Source of the DNA: Toxotes chatareus
Taxonomy: Eukaryota > Chordata > Actinopteri > Toxotidae
Reading direction: 5' to 3'
Assembly: GCA_016801885.1 (NCBI GenBank)
Contig: JAFBJY010000393.1
Span: 1-64,000 of the forward strand
DNA length: 64,000 nt
Shown here: positions 11,584 to 22,690 of the stretch, piece by piece
Numbering within the stretch: the first letter of the stretch is position 1
How the letters are laid out: each line of letters opens with the position of its first letter
The notes under the pieces: generated by a model
Seen by the model: the letters and a program-made list of their open reading frames with translations, nothing else
Told to the model about the DNA's origin: nothing
Database searches by the model: none
Program-made: the position numbers and the translations under genes

Positions 11584-12155
11584 GGTCTGAGTTAGTCAGG
11601 TCCTGGACCCAAAAGCAAACGTAGGCAACTTGGAGCGGGTTCAACAGTTTATTCATAAAGGAAAAACAAAAGAAAAAGGAATAATTAATATAACTAAGGG
11701 CGGCGGGATCTTCCCGGAAAACTAGGAGGTGTCGGCTGAGGCAGAGTGAAGGAGGCACGGAGGGAGGAATCCGGCGGAATCTGCAGGGAGTGAGAGGGGG
11801 AAAAAAAAAAAGTAAGGCGACAAACCACAAGGTAAAAGAATTCGTAGTATCTAAGGTAAAGTTTTTCGAGGCTCAAAGATCGAGTCACCACTTAGGCGCC
11901 GGTGCGATCTGGCGAGGTTGTCTGGAAAGCCAGGCCTCATATACCCCAGTATGGAAGTAGCTGGCCACCCGATTGGACCCAGGTGGTCAGAATCATCCTG
12001 ATGAGAAGGAGGAACCAGGGAGGAGCCGGCCAGGTAAACGGCAACCCACACCAACCTATCCTCAGCCAGACCAACAAAAGGAAGGAAACAGAAAAAAAAC
12101 CAACAACAACGAACGAGCAGCAAACCCCCAGAGGCAGCCGAGCTGCCTCATGACA
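11578..12155 (-). repeat. 5' LTR of the chromovirus (minus-strand sense)
   Basis: 578 bp with TGTCATG/CATGACA ends. It carries an 11-bp duplication-like extra GAGGCAGCC segment near its 12131 side that the other LTR lacks. It should hold the promoter for the element. Confidence 0.9.
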
Positions 12156-12400
12156 GAGAGAGAGAGAGTCAGTTTTATAACATGTGGTCAGACATAGACT
12201 CAGACTCAACATGGATGAATCAGCTTCACCTCACACACACTTCAAGAAAATAATATATAATATACAGCAACTTTAAAACAACAGAAATAAATTGTGGCAA
12301 CAAATCTGATTAAAATAATGAAACTTCTGTTTTGCCTTAATAAGACAACAATTCAAAATGTTTTCTATAGCATAGAAATTGCATATCCATGAATATCCGT
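12156..12400. other. Right flank of the chromovirus with short (GA)n tract
   Basis: GAGAGAGAGAGAG at 12156-12168 contains the right-hand copy of the putative GAGAG target duplication. The rest is AT-rich and shows no gene. Confidence 0.5.
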
Positions 12401-12668
12401 CTACAAACTGTACCAGGCCTGCAGAACAAATGGCAGCCAAACCTTCAGGGAGTCAGCATGAGCACCAAACTGAGAAATGAATTCTAATTCACAGTGTCCA
12501 TGAAACCAAAACCCTGAGCAAATACTTTCTTCAAACTCTTTCTCCACAGCAGCGTCTTCTGTCACTCCAGCTAAAAAAGCTACACAAACATTAGCATGAT
12601 CTATTGATGGGTGAGAGGTGACTGTGAACATATGTGTCCCTGGCTTGTCCTGATGGAGGAGAAGGTCA
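12401..12668 (-). other. Orphan exon-like ORF of unknown function
   Basis: A minus-strand open frame of about 89 codons ends at a stop at 12401. It is preceded by an acceptor-like TTGTACAG (complement 12676-12669). It reads HQDKPGTHMFTVTSHPS, then VCVAFLAGVTEDAAVEKEF, then a Trp/Phe-rich end with FWFHGHCELEF and VWLPFVLQAW. The composition is that of a folded domain, not of a random frame. It could be the last exon of a gene whose other exons were lost. No family was recognised, and no partner exon could be supported nearby. Confidence 0.35.
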
Positions 12669-14814
12669 CTGTACAATGCACAGACACAGAGAAAATGATT
12701 TCATGTGATCTGTGTATGTTGATGTTAATTATGGAACTAATCTAGTGAAAAAGAGAAAAGCACACAGACTTTTGTTTTACAGCAGGTTTCATATGATGCA
12801 GATTATATTAGAATATAAAATAAGAGAAAAGCATCCAGAGAAAAAGCAGCATGGTTCCTGAACATGTTCAGAGAATTTCTCATCATACTGAAAAGTTGGC
12901 AGTTTTCCAAAGTGAGAGCCCAGTGGAGGATCAAACTAAAGCAGAAGAATCTTTGGTAACAAGATCTTTAACGTGGCCTGAGTGCTGCAGTCTGTCTGTA
13001 CATAACAAAAGCTGAAGCACACTTTCTACATCACTCTATGCCTTTAACATTACATTTTATTTTACAAACAACTTTTTCTTCATGATGAACTATTGTGTTT
13101 GTGCAGCCTGCACAGGAAGGAGTGACAGTAAAACCCATCCAAGTGTTGGATCACAGCACAGACAGACTGAGCAACATCACATCATCTACATTCACACTAT
13201 TTGTATCTTAAACATCTCTGATTGATGTTCCTGAGAGAGAGAGAGAGGCTGTGGGTTATGAGACCTGAATTTATCATTAGAATCAAATGGACTGTGGTTA
13301 TTTGATAATTGGTTTGTTTATGTTCAGTCTGAATGGACTGAATAATTCTATTAATCATATTAGGCTGAAAACACAGTGCAGAGCTTCAGTCAGTGCTGTC
13401 ACTATGTTAATGAGTGGAGAGGATGTGTCGCTGCTTTCCTCCTACTCCCACTTTGTACCACCCAAACACTCACAGACTGTCTGCTGATTATCAGCTGTTC
13501 ACACATTTTCTCTCTCTGTGTTTGGTCCCAAATAGAGATGCAGCATGAAATTAGTCAGAGTGGAGCCACTGAATCAGAGTGAAGCTCCTGAAAGCTTTGA
13601 AGAGGAAACATCTGTACTTACTGAGAGGAGATACTTCTGTATGTATGACAAGATGTGATGTTTGATGCATTGAGTCAAAGAAAATGTGCTTCATCACTGT
13701 GTGTCAGTCAGAGAGGAGGCTGAGTTACAGCAGGTCACTGGGGCAACTACACAAACCGAGTCAGGAAGCCAGACCAGTACAGCAACATGGATGACAGAGA
13801 TCACAGCACAGTCGAGGGTTATCTGTAAGATCACTGCAAAGAGCTGAAGAAAACACATCACCTGCACATCTGTCCCTGCTTCTCCTTGGCCCTCTCTCTG
13901 TCTCTGCCTGTGTAAGTGTGTGTAGCTGTGCTGGTGTGTAACCTTGGCAGTGGGTTGTGTTGATCTCTCATGGCCTCCTGCCTGCTGTGTCTCTCTGTGG
14001 GTCACATCCAGTCCTGCAGCCTCTCCTGACACTGACAGTCAGTAAGAGGACACACACACATTTCACTTTAAGGAGCAACAGGATTTGAACATGTGACATT
14101 TCAAACAATAAAAGTTCAGGTTCCTACACAATGTGAATACAGCTTCAATAACTGAAGTTTATGGATCCAAAGTTTCCTGTAAAGTGACTGATAGAAAGTC
14201 AGAATCATTGATCCTTCACTGCTTGTTGCTCAAACAGTAACATATTAAAGCCCTCAGGCCTCTGGAACTGGAACTGTCTGTCAGTGTTTGTTTGTATTTG
14301 AGCTGTTTCATATCCTCCCATTTCTCCTCCCTCTATAGTTAATATGGACGACCTCTGGGTCCCACAATGCCTCTCTCCAACCTCAGTCACTCTATTAGGG
14401 AGCAGCTATGAAGCTGACAGCTTTATCGTGGCTCGTCTGCAGGAGCAGAGATAAAAGATGAGTGAGCACAGACGTCCATCTTTAAGTTGAAGAGCATCTT
14501 AACACCTGAGACTGATTACATCCAATTTACTGTATTGTCTTTCAGTGCTGCCTAAATTTTAACTGTCTCTGGATGTTGTGTTTCAGAAACTCACAGTTAC
14601 ACATGCAAAGCACTGCTGGTTGATCTTCAACATAAATGATAAAAAGACTTGGAGGACGCCTGTTTCAACTATATAAGTCAGACTGCTGAAGACTCATGTT
14701 TAGCATAAATAAACTGAACATGTACTGAAACCTTTGGGCTGAAGTTCTTGTGTTATTAGACATCATGCCAATTTAACAAGCACATCCCACTGAACTGAAA
14801 CACTGACATCAACT
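12669..14814. other. No gene recognised
   Basis: Mostly AT-rich DNA. A possible small plus-strand exon lies at 13535-13660 after the acceptor-like CCCAAATAG, with the frame MKLVRVEPLNQSEAPESFEE, but nothing supports it further. The longer frames here are not convincing. Confidence 0.4.
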
Positions 14815-14821
14815 GACTTAC

Positions 14822-15020
14822 TGAAAACCTTGGAGCTGATCTGGACTTTCCTGTAGTTTCCTCTTGTCCTTGTAACAGCAGTAGCTCCTCCCTTCCTTGT
14901 CAATAATTGTGCAGAAATATCTGAGTGCTTCTTTCTTCCTAAATCATGAGCAAGTCCTGTCCAGTCCAACTGTTTCTGCTCCTGTTTGACTTCTGAACTT
15001 GTCTCTGGCTGTGTGTCCAC
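14822..15020 (-). other. Exon-like ORF, copy 2 of the duplicated block
   Basis: Nearly identical to 5193-5391, with the same length and the same GTAAGT donor (complement 14821-14815). Only two amino-acid changes are seen in the main frame (R to K and M to I). Similarity continues upstream through CATCAGACTGTAGAATG to about 15080. This is a local duplication of roughly 260 bp or more, separated by 9.6 kb that now includes the Gypsy element. Confidence 0.4.
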
Positions 15021-15084
15021 TTACTGCAGCCTGTGACATCAGACTGTAGAATGTTGATACATCAAAGACATCAAAGGACAAACA

Positions 15085-15100
15085 CACACACACACACTCT

Positions 15101-15143
<43 letters not shown>
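15085..15143. repeat. Compound (CA)n-(CT)n-(CA)n microsatellite
   Basis: A CA run, then CTCTCT, then a second CA run. Both strands yield meaningless repeat-coded frames across it. Confidence 0.9.
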
Positions 15144-15385
15144 TCTGTCTTAATATAGTTGTCAGGACACATGTTGCCATGATGCATTCCCTTGCCCTTA
15201 ACCTAACTTAACCATCATAACTGAAAGCCTAACACTAACCAAAACATAACCCATACTAATGATATTGAACCTTCTCAAAAATACCAAATGAATTACAACA
15301 ATAAGCACTCAGGACCATTCAGCTGGGTTGGTGAATTCAGCACCAAGGACAGCAGCAGCTGAACTGTACACAACTACATGTACTA

Positions 15386-15570
15386 ACACACAGCAAATTC
15401 ACAAAGTACTAAAATCTGGAGTCAGGCAAAAAGTGTGAAAGAGTTACATTTCTGGAGTTTATTTTATAACTCTGACTACAGTTTGTGTTAAGGTGTACAC
15501 CGAGGCCGAGTTGAATTTTGGAGTTTATTCCCTGGTGTTCAGGATCTGGTTTTAACTCTGCCCCTGGAGT
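15386..15570 (+). repeat. Putative mobile-element terminus, GAGTT/AACTC-rich
   Basis: It starts with ACACACAGCAAATT (15386-15399), which is identical to 22461-22474. It is followed by several inverted GAGTT/AACTC words, such as AGAGTTACATTTCTGGAG, TAACTCTGAC, GAGTTGAATTTTGGAG and TTTTAACTCTG. The same kind of array follows the second copy of the 14-mer. It lies immediately upstream of the first exon of the PB1-like gene fragment. The terminus reading is inferred from this shared position and orientation. Confidence 0.45.
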
Positions 15571-16890
15571 TCACGACGCATTTTATCGCGGCATGAGCAG
15601 CACAAGGAACGTCGTCACAAGGCTGGTAAGAGCATGATTTTTATCAGAAAGTACTTTAAATGTGTGATATTTTGTCATTGTTCTCACTTTATCTACTTAC
15701 ATAGTACCGCTAATGACTGCGAACTTGATGTTGAACGTAACCCCATTGCTTTTACTCCATTATTTAGAGCAAGTAGCTCCCGCAGCATTAGTTAGCTAAC
15801 TGTCCTTAGCTGCTATTGTGGAGCTGTTAGCTTTCACTCAAACGTTAATGTCGGCCATACTGTCTGTGGCGTGTGATGTGTCTGTATGACGGTAATGACA
15901 AACTGTTTGATAAGCTTCACAAACTAATGACGACGCGCATCTTGAAGGTAATTAATACTGTTTTGAAATAACCATCCAACAATGCAACCGCATGTCGGTG
16001 TTTTAAGAGAATAATTTCCGGCTCAACGGCGCAGACGCAGCTGAAAAGTCAGTTTAGGCTAGCATGCTAACAGTTGAGCTTATAAACTGTAGCCTTGCTG
16101 TTTTGAACAGCGGTGAGAAACGTGTATTTTAACAGTGTGTAGTTGGGATAAACTTTAACTTGAACATGTTATTCTCAGACATGACATTTTCTTCCTTTAT
16201 ATCAAACCAACATGTTGATCAAAGTACAACATGGAGGGAAGAAGAAGGACATTAAACTTGAAGAGGCTTGCTTCTCAGATTTTCTCAGTGCAGGTCAGTC
16301 AGATGTTTAGTATTAAATTAATAAAGATGTAAACATGTTGTAACGTGGAGTTGTTATGGTATAGTCCAGCAGAAGTTTCTTATCCCAGAGACTACAACAC
16401 TGAAAGTCACAGATCGACAGGGAGCAGAGGTGGATGAGGATGTTTCAAAGATCTGTGTTTTTTCATCTACAGTGATGATGGTAGGACATTTAAACATTCA
16501 TATTTTGCTGCACTTATATTTTGAGAGATTTGTATCTTGACACAGACAAAAATATGTGATTGTGAGAAGTGGATGATAAGAATTCCAAAGTACAGTATTT
16601 AATCAGTTCATATTAAGCTGTATGTGTTGTCTGCATTTCAGACCTCCCATCTACTGAAGCATCTATGAACCTGGCTGATTGTTCAGACCTGACAGAATAT
16701 GTGACCCTCACTACTTGTGGTAAGCAGAGTTATAGGTAATGGTAATGTTTTGTCTTGAGACAGGTAATATCCAGCCAGGTCTGTGATATAGTTTTAATGT
16801 GCTGGACTTTAGACTTTATTTGCCTTATACTTGTGTGTGTGTGTGATCTTCAGATCTAAATGTCCTGCAGCAAGGGTGTGAAGTAGGGCT
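15571..16890 (+). pseudogene. 5' exons of a teleost multicopy gene with a PB1/ubiquitin-like N-terminus
   Basis: The exon chain with splice signals is: exon 1 (about 15571-15625, donor GTAAGA, probably 5' UTR); exon 2 (16179-16293; ATG at 16212, MLIKVQHGGKKKDIKLEE; donor GTCAGT); exon 3 (16365-16482, VQQKFLIPETTTLKV then TDRQGAEVDEDV); exon 4 (16642-16719, DLPSTEASMNLADCSDL; donor GTAAGC); and possibly exon 5 (from 16857, DLNVLQQGC). The lysine-rich start and the EVDEDVF-type block resemble the PB1/ubiquitin-like N-terminus of a large family of uncharacterised teleost proteins. Phases 1-1-1 agree between exons. In exon 3 one base is missing after EVDEDV: the frame that joins exon 4 needs FKDLCFFIYSDD rather than the uninterrupted reading. 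This suggests a pseudogene. It is cut off by hAT sequences after 16886. Confidence 0.6.
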
Positions 16891-17163
16891 GGACGATTTT
16901 AGGAAAAGGTCTAATTGCGATTTGTCTGGCAGATATATCCACATTTTTCTGTCTTCAGCTGCTCTTATCATATGGAGTTGTGCTGGCTAAACATGCTGTA
17001 ATTGTCTGTTCGCTTCTTCGGGCCTGAGCATCATTCTCAGACTTTTCACCAGAACTTTTTTCGTCATGCAAATACCTGTGGGGATTTTTCAGGTGTCGGT
17101 ATAAACTGGTTGCGCTTTCAGCTGGATGTTGCAACTTTAGCGTGACAGGTTTTGCACAGTACC
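16887..17163 (-). mobile_element. Fragment of a hAT element with ZBED-like N-terminus
   Basis: It begins at TAGGGCTGGACGATTTTAGG, a typical start of fish hAT-derived repeats. On the minus strand it encodes YCAKPVTLKLQHPAESATS, then LYRHLKNPH and QTITACLASTTPYDKSS. These resemble the BED zinc finger region and the QTITE-type linker of ZBED/hAT transposases. The sequence stops where the next hAT element begins. Confidence 0.55.
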
Positions 17164-19897
17164 TAGTGATGGGCAAATGATACCGACGCTTTATAGCTTG
17201 TGTCACTCTTCCTGAAGCAGAGTGATTCGAAACGCTGTGTCGGAGCTTGTATCAAAACACCAGTGTCACATGACCGATGTTTAACTTCGCGCTTCATTGC
17301 TTCAAAATGTTCAAAACGAAGCTTTTCAGTGGCTCATAGTCTTTCCGTGTGTGTCATTGGCTCATGGCGTTTCAATGCATCCTGAGCCAATGACAGTTTG
17401 ACAGGTTTGACAGATCTGAGTGGTTTGGTGCCATACCAGCTATATAAGATGCATCATTATGCTTCAAAATGGGGTTGTGAGGAGACAGAGATTTGGAGAG
17501 TGAGAGAGAGAGTATTTTGGTAAGTTTCATGGTGAGTACCACCAATAAGCAACGTTCTAAAGTTTGGGATCATTTTGATCTCATACCACCAAATAAGGTA
17601 TAATGCAGTTTATGGCATAGATTTTCTGTTTCCATAATTGAATTGTATTTTTAATCTTTAAATGGTCTCAAAATTATAATTGCTTGTAGGTGCGGTGTTT
17701 GCTCTGCACACAAGAGTTGTCTTACAGCAACAACACATCATCTATGCTGAGACACTTGCGTGCCAGGCATGATGACAATCATACCCAGCAAACCAGTGAC
17801 CCTGTCAACACTGCAAATCCTGACAGTAAGCTAAATATATACATACATATAGTGCATATATGTATGTGCATCTATTTATTGTAGATGATGTGTATCATAT
17901 TCATATAGCAACCTTTCTCCCACACAGTGTCCAGAAAACAGCAGCTGGATGAGGCCTTGGAGGACATGATAGTTAAAGATGGTCAGCCTTTTTCTGTCGT
18001 TGAGGATGAAGGGTTCCAAAATTTCATTAAAATCCTGGACCCATCATGCTCCATTCCAAGCTGCAAAACTGTAAAGGCAATGGTGGAAGCAAGGTACACT
18101 GTAACCAAAGAGAAGGCCTTGGTCTGTGGGATGGTTACTGATGGAGCTCACAATATTGTGGCAAGTGTTACTCAGTTAAACGTTAGACATATTTATTGCT
18201 TTGCCCACATGCTGAATCTCATTGTCAAAAAATCACTCTGTCAGACTTCTGAGCTGGAAAACATGCAGTAGGGCCCATAAAATAGTGTGGCACACTTCAA
18301 GTCCAGTTCAAAAGCAAAGGAAAAGTTGTGCTCTGTTCAAGCTAATATGGGCATGCCCCCAAAAAAGCTTGTCGAAACCAGATGGAACAGCACTTATGCC
18401 TTGTTCCATTGGCTTTATGAGCAGAGAGAACCTTTAGGGGCAGCCCTGGCATCACTTAGCACTGACATACTGCCTTTCACTGCTGATGACTATGCAGCAA
18501 TCAACCAGTGCCTGACAGTTTTAAGGCCATTCTATCAGGCAACTGTTGAGCTTTCTGAGGAAAGGAGAGTGTCGGGGTCAAAGGCAATTCCTATAGCCAA
18601 AATGCTGAGACATGTAATTTCTGCCAAATGTGCCCAAATGGCTCCTTGTATTGGTGCCACGCTTGCCAACCATTTGAAAACTAATTTGAATGAAAAATTC
18701 AGTGGCTTGGAAAAGGTGAACTCCCTGTCTGTGGCCACCATCTTGGATCCACGGTTTAAACAGGCTGGCTTTACTAATCAAAGCAATGCTCAGGCTGCTG
18801 TAGAAAGGCTGAGAGTGTGCCAGTCTTATTGATGGGTCGGCAGAAGATGTGCCACTGGAGACTGCAACAACATCTGCCAGTGCTGGTGAAGAAAATTACA
18901 ACTTGTGGGCTTTACTGGACAACTATGTAGAGTCTCAGCACCGCACCAGCAGTGCATCTGTCAGCACTGCAGTGGAGATCCAGAGGTATGCATGTTGATT
19001 ACTGTTGAAACATCAGTTGTTTTATTCAGTCATTCATTGTCTTACTGCCTGTGTCATAGATATTTGAAAGAACAGATTCTGACAAGAGCAGAGGATCCCC
19101 TGAAGTACAGGGTGGCACGAAAGACTTTATATCCTACGCTGTGGAAACTTGCATGGAAGTATCTGTGCATCCCAGCATCATCTGTTCTCTGTGGAAGGAT
19201 ATTTTCCAAAGCTGGGGAGCTGGTCAGCCAGAAGAGGAGCCGACTGAAGCCTGTGACAGTAGAAAAAGTTATTTTTTGTACTTATTTATTATTAAACTAT
19301 ATTTCTCAATAAAAACCCGTGAAGACAAATTACTTGTCTGGTTCTGTAAATAATCATTCCAAATGAACCATACAAGTCCCCAAATGACATAACATTATCT
19401 TTAAAGGTTTTCCTAAAAACACTTCACACAAAAAACAATGTTTCTGAATTCAAACACCATGATCATTTGCAAAGTAAGAAGGATCTCTTATCCTGTTAGG
19501 GACTTTTTTGACATAAAGAAATAAAGCTCAAAGCTTTAAATAAACCCTTAACCAACATTTAACCCTTAATATAATTTGCATTTATTCTTTGGGTCAATCT
19601 GGAATGTGTTTTAGAGTATGGGGGAGAACATCTGCATATTTTTATTGTAATGACGATATAATCATTATTTGGTATGAATGAACAAAACACTTGAATGACC
19701 ACACAGACTTTTCTGAACTTTTATTGCTGTCATGGGATTGAAAGTGCCAGTGCTTCAGTCGTTTTCTTTAGAAGGTGCTATGGCTTCAGTTGTCCACCAG
19801 ATGTCACTGTGACTAAGGTCTTGAAGCTTTGAGTCTTTTTTGGCACAATTGTTAGGAAAGCTTCAGTGCATCATGAGGTTTCACTTGCCCACCACTA
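17164..19897 (+). mobile_element. hAT (Ac/ZBED type) DNA transposon, internally deleted
   Basis: The ends are imperfect inverted repeats: TAGTGATGGGCAA at the left and the complement of TAGTGGTGGGCAAG at the right. The interior encodes a hAT transposase from BED finger to hATC dimerisation domain. The expected 8-bp target duplication is not visible (ACAGTACC versus CTTTTTAG), so one flank may have been rearranged. The transposase lacks part of its catalytic core, making this copy non-autonomous. Confidence 0.85.
17687..19312 (+). pseudogene. hAT transposase with missing catalytic segment
   Basis: A BED zinc finger is read at 17690-17790 (CLLC followed by HLRARH). After an intron-like gap, 17927-18271 reads EGFQNFIKILDPSCSIPS, then directly GMVTDGAHNIVASV and FAHMLNLIVKKSL. 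The frame continues 18287-18832 with LVETRWNSTYALFHWLYEQ and ATILDPRFK, and 19050-19312 holds the hATC domain with PASSVLCGRIFSKAGELVSQ. Comparison with the normal domain order shows that VEARYTVTKEKA runs straight into LVCGMVTDGA. The roughly 100 residues that normally carry the first catalytic Asp are therefore gone in frame. Stops and frame changes near 18271 and 18832 add to the damage. The family normally excises and reinserts DNA by a cut-and-paste reaction. Confidence 0.85.
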
Positions 19898-20984
19898 CTT
19901 TTTAGTTTAGGAAATTTTCAAAAATGATGGCCAGAGTCGTAAATAGCATTTAAGCAGTGCGTTTATTTACAGCCAAAAAAAAAGTGCTATCAAAAAGCAA
20001 GGCAAAATAAACAAAAATTAAATCCATAATTTACTGGGTATTACATCCCTCACTCTCTCCTCGAGTGCTTTGTTGGCCGGAGCATTATAAACCCTAAGCC
20101 CCTTCCAAGACTGACCAATTTACAATCAGTGCATTAAATGAGATCTCTGGTCACCACATCTTCATAATCAGGTCCCATATTAAACTCACAACAAAACACA
20201 AATCATCATTTCAATAATTCACACATACATGAACCTGCTTCATCATATCATCCATTATATTAATGCCAAACCAAAATCGCCCCTCCAACTCAGTGGGACC
20301 TGGTATGTACAGGTACCTCCTACCACTGTATAAGGCAGCCTTCAGCTGCTCTGGTTCAGCCCCAGGCACAGAGAGAGGAGAGGACCAAGATGGCAGCAGC
20401 ACTGGTAAAAGCATGAGTGAATAAACCATCTTGAAATAACAGAGCTGGTGTGTAGTGTGTTTCTTTTACTGTGAGGGTTGGGTATATGGTATATGAGCCT
20501 GTGTCCAATATGGTGCGTGCACTCACCAGGAAAACAGTGGGGAACTATTTGTTATGAACCATGAATGGGTACAGGGCTGAGTGTCTGTCCTACTATGTGC
20601 TACCAGTGAGCAGTGACGTGGTCTTCATCACAGAGGGAAACAGGAAAAAGACAAGAAGTAGACAGAGGACAGATAAACAAGGGCTAGGGTTTCAAAGGGT
20701 CACGTCACAATGCAGGGAGAACTGAGAGACAGGAAGAGGAGAGAGATGCTGAGAGCAGTGGTCAGATGAGCATGTGGTCTGGAGATGCAGATGATCAGGT
20801 AAGAAAATCAGCTACACCATCAGATGTTGTTCCAGGGATCAGTAAACTTTCAAGTGGTCTCATCCTGAGGTTTAAAATCCTTTCAGATGGTATTGTGTCC
20901 ACATGGTGTCATATATTTAAACAGTGTAGATAAGATATGAAATGAGAGGTCAGCAGGGACCTGTTACAGTCACTGCTGTGGCCA
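19898..20984. other. Non-coding DNA, possible LTR remnant at 20300-20480
   Basis: AT-rich. Around 20390-20450 a GAATAAACCATCTTG-like polyadenylation context in GC-richer DNA resembles an LTR end, but no matching second LTR or boundary was found. A segment at 20640-20700 repeats at 21470-21530 (GACAAGAAGTAGACAGAGGA). Confidence 0.3.
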
Positions 20985-21720
20985 AGAACACTAAGGGGAG
21001 TGGACTGGTGTAGAAACCCCAAGACGGTCAGACGAGTCAGTTAAAGCCCTCTTTATTAAACTCAAAATCACTGGATCAAAGTCCAAGGCCAGGAAACAAA
21101 ACTTAAACAACTAAATCGTCCAAGAAGGAGAAAAACTTCAGAAGCTAAAGTCCAAAACTTCAAACTTTGAAGTCCTTACTTGGGGTGAACAAATGAAAGT
21201 GAATCCAAACGGAACAGAGGACAAATCCCAGAGGTGACAAAGACAGGGAAACAGGTAACACTAAGGACAGGACAGGAGGTGAACACAGAGTCCAGGATGA
21301 GAAAAGCAGGTACAACCACAGCAAGAACACAGCAGGAAGTGACTTGGACAAAACACTGGTGAACACAGGCTAGGACTGAGACACACTGACAAGGAGACTT
21401 AAATACACTCTGGCTAATTGACAACAGGTGACACACATTAGGGCGGGACAGACAATCAGCAAAGGAGTTAAACAGGAAAAAGACAAGAAGTAGACAGAGG
21501 ACAGATACACAAGGGCAAGGGTTTCAAAATAAAACGGGAAAAGCAAAACCAAAACTCAAGAGACCAAAACAAGAGTAACATGTTTTAACAAAACAGGAAG
21601 CTACTAACAAAACCCAAGAGTCCTCAAGAGTCCAAAAGGCACTATATAGGGTTTAACAAAAGTCCAAAAAGAGTTGAAAATGTCCTGTCCTCATGCACAC
21701 ATCCTGCAGTTTTTCATATA
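20985..21720 (-). repeat. Possible solo LTR or LTR fragment, minus orientation
   Basis: The plus strand has CCTCTTTATTAAACTC near 21045 and many lysine/glutamine-type A-rich words; the complement therefore has an AATAAAG-like signal. This texture is shared with the Gypsy LTRs at 6965 and 11578, but there is no sequence identity to them. An internal 60-bp stretch is shared with 20640-20700. Boundaries are not defined. Confidence 0.3.
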
Positions 21721-22460
21721 TATTCAGTATTGTATTCACTCAGTATTGGCCGGTCTCCATTGGTTGGCACTGGAGTTATATAATGAAACATGAAATCTTA
21801 GTTATTGCCTAACACAGTGAAACCACTGAGTACATTTGTGAATAGTTGTCTCCGTTCAGGAAGCAGCCTGACTTCCTCTAGTAAATAATGACAAATAAGG
21901 AGCTCTTACATGGACTTATACAGTAAACAATCATCACAATCATTTCAAGTTTCCATCATATTATTCCTGAGATAATGTGAAACATTTCCAAATCAGCACT
22001 TCAGGCACCTTCTAGAGGCAGTTAGTGGAAAGAAGCTCAGGTGAAGAGCAGATTTCATTGTTGACTCTCTTTAATATCACACTTTGTGAATGTGTTCCTC
22101 TTCTGCTCTCAGCTTTCTTACCCTGGACTTCATCTGTCAGCCAGTGATGATGTTTAACCCAGCACGTGCTTCATGGTTCACTTCTGTTTACCTGAACATC
22201 TCAGCTGCCATCCCTGGTGGGGTGAGTGCAAAGAGGTTTGGAAACAATATAGAGATGACATTTCTGGAAATCATAATCAAAATGATCAACTTTACTCAGT
22301 ACCCTAAAACAGCTCCTATTGGCCCACATTTTCTCTGATCCTCCTCTGTTTAGGGGCCAGGAACCATGGTCAAACCCTAAATGTTACATGGACACTTTTC
22401 TTCATCACTACAGAAGTGTTTATTTTTGTAGAAGTTCATGTGTAAAGCTGGAAATACTGC
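21721..22460. other. No gene recognised
   Basis: AT-rich with short frames only. Confidence 0.4.
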
Positions 22461-22690
22461 ACACACAGCAAATTTTAGCCTCTGGAATAAGCTCTGTGAG
22501 TTAAAATCAACTCAAATTGAGTGAACATGTGTGACCATAGACTAGACTCTGTGGCAGAGTTAAAATAACTCTGTTCCTGGAGTTGAATTTTAACTCTGAA
22601 ACAGAGTTAACTTGAACTCCTCCTGTTACAATACTCATCCCTCACTGAGAGTAACTATAATTTAGTTAATTTCAATATAAACTCTTCTCC
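22461..22690 (+). repeat. Putative mobile-element terminus, second copy
   Basis: It starts with ACACACAGCAAATT (22461-22474), the 14-mer also found at 15386. It is followed by GAGTTAAAATCAACTC, CAGAGTTAAAATAACTCTG and GGAGTTGAATTTTAACTC, each a near-palindrome. It reads toward the C-terminal exons of the minus-strand gene at 23521-24060, so it lies outside that gene's 3' end facing inward. Confidence 0.45.

Larger units (their letters stand above)
6965..12155 (-). mobile_element. Ty3/Gypsy chromovirus-type LTR retrotransposon (Sushi-like), complete but decayed
   Basis: Two direct repeats of 566 and 578 bp, each starting TGTCATG and ending CATGACA, bound a minus-strand gag-pol. The order is Gag with a CCHC knuckle, protease, RT, RNase H, integrase and a C-terminal chromodomain, which defines chromoviruses such as fish Sushi elements. 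GAGAG lies on both outer sides and is consistent with a 5-bp target duplication, though both flanks are GA-rich. The LTRs differ at only about ten substitutions plus small indels, so the insertion looks recent. Several frameshifts nevertheless break gag and pol, so it is probably not autonomous. Confidence 0.93.

Noticed and set aside
13694..14032. 112-codon minus-strand frame
   Set aside because: Composition from CA/GT-rich DNA (many Thr, His, Gln); no splice context or family.
14944..15180. Frame over the compound microsatellite
   Set aside because: Reads as Cys-Val and Glu-Arg repeats from (CA)n and (CT)n.
17156..19905. 8-bp target duplication of the hAT element
   Set aside because: ACAGTACC and CTTTTTAG do not match under any small shift of the ends that keeps the inverted repeats.
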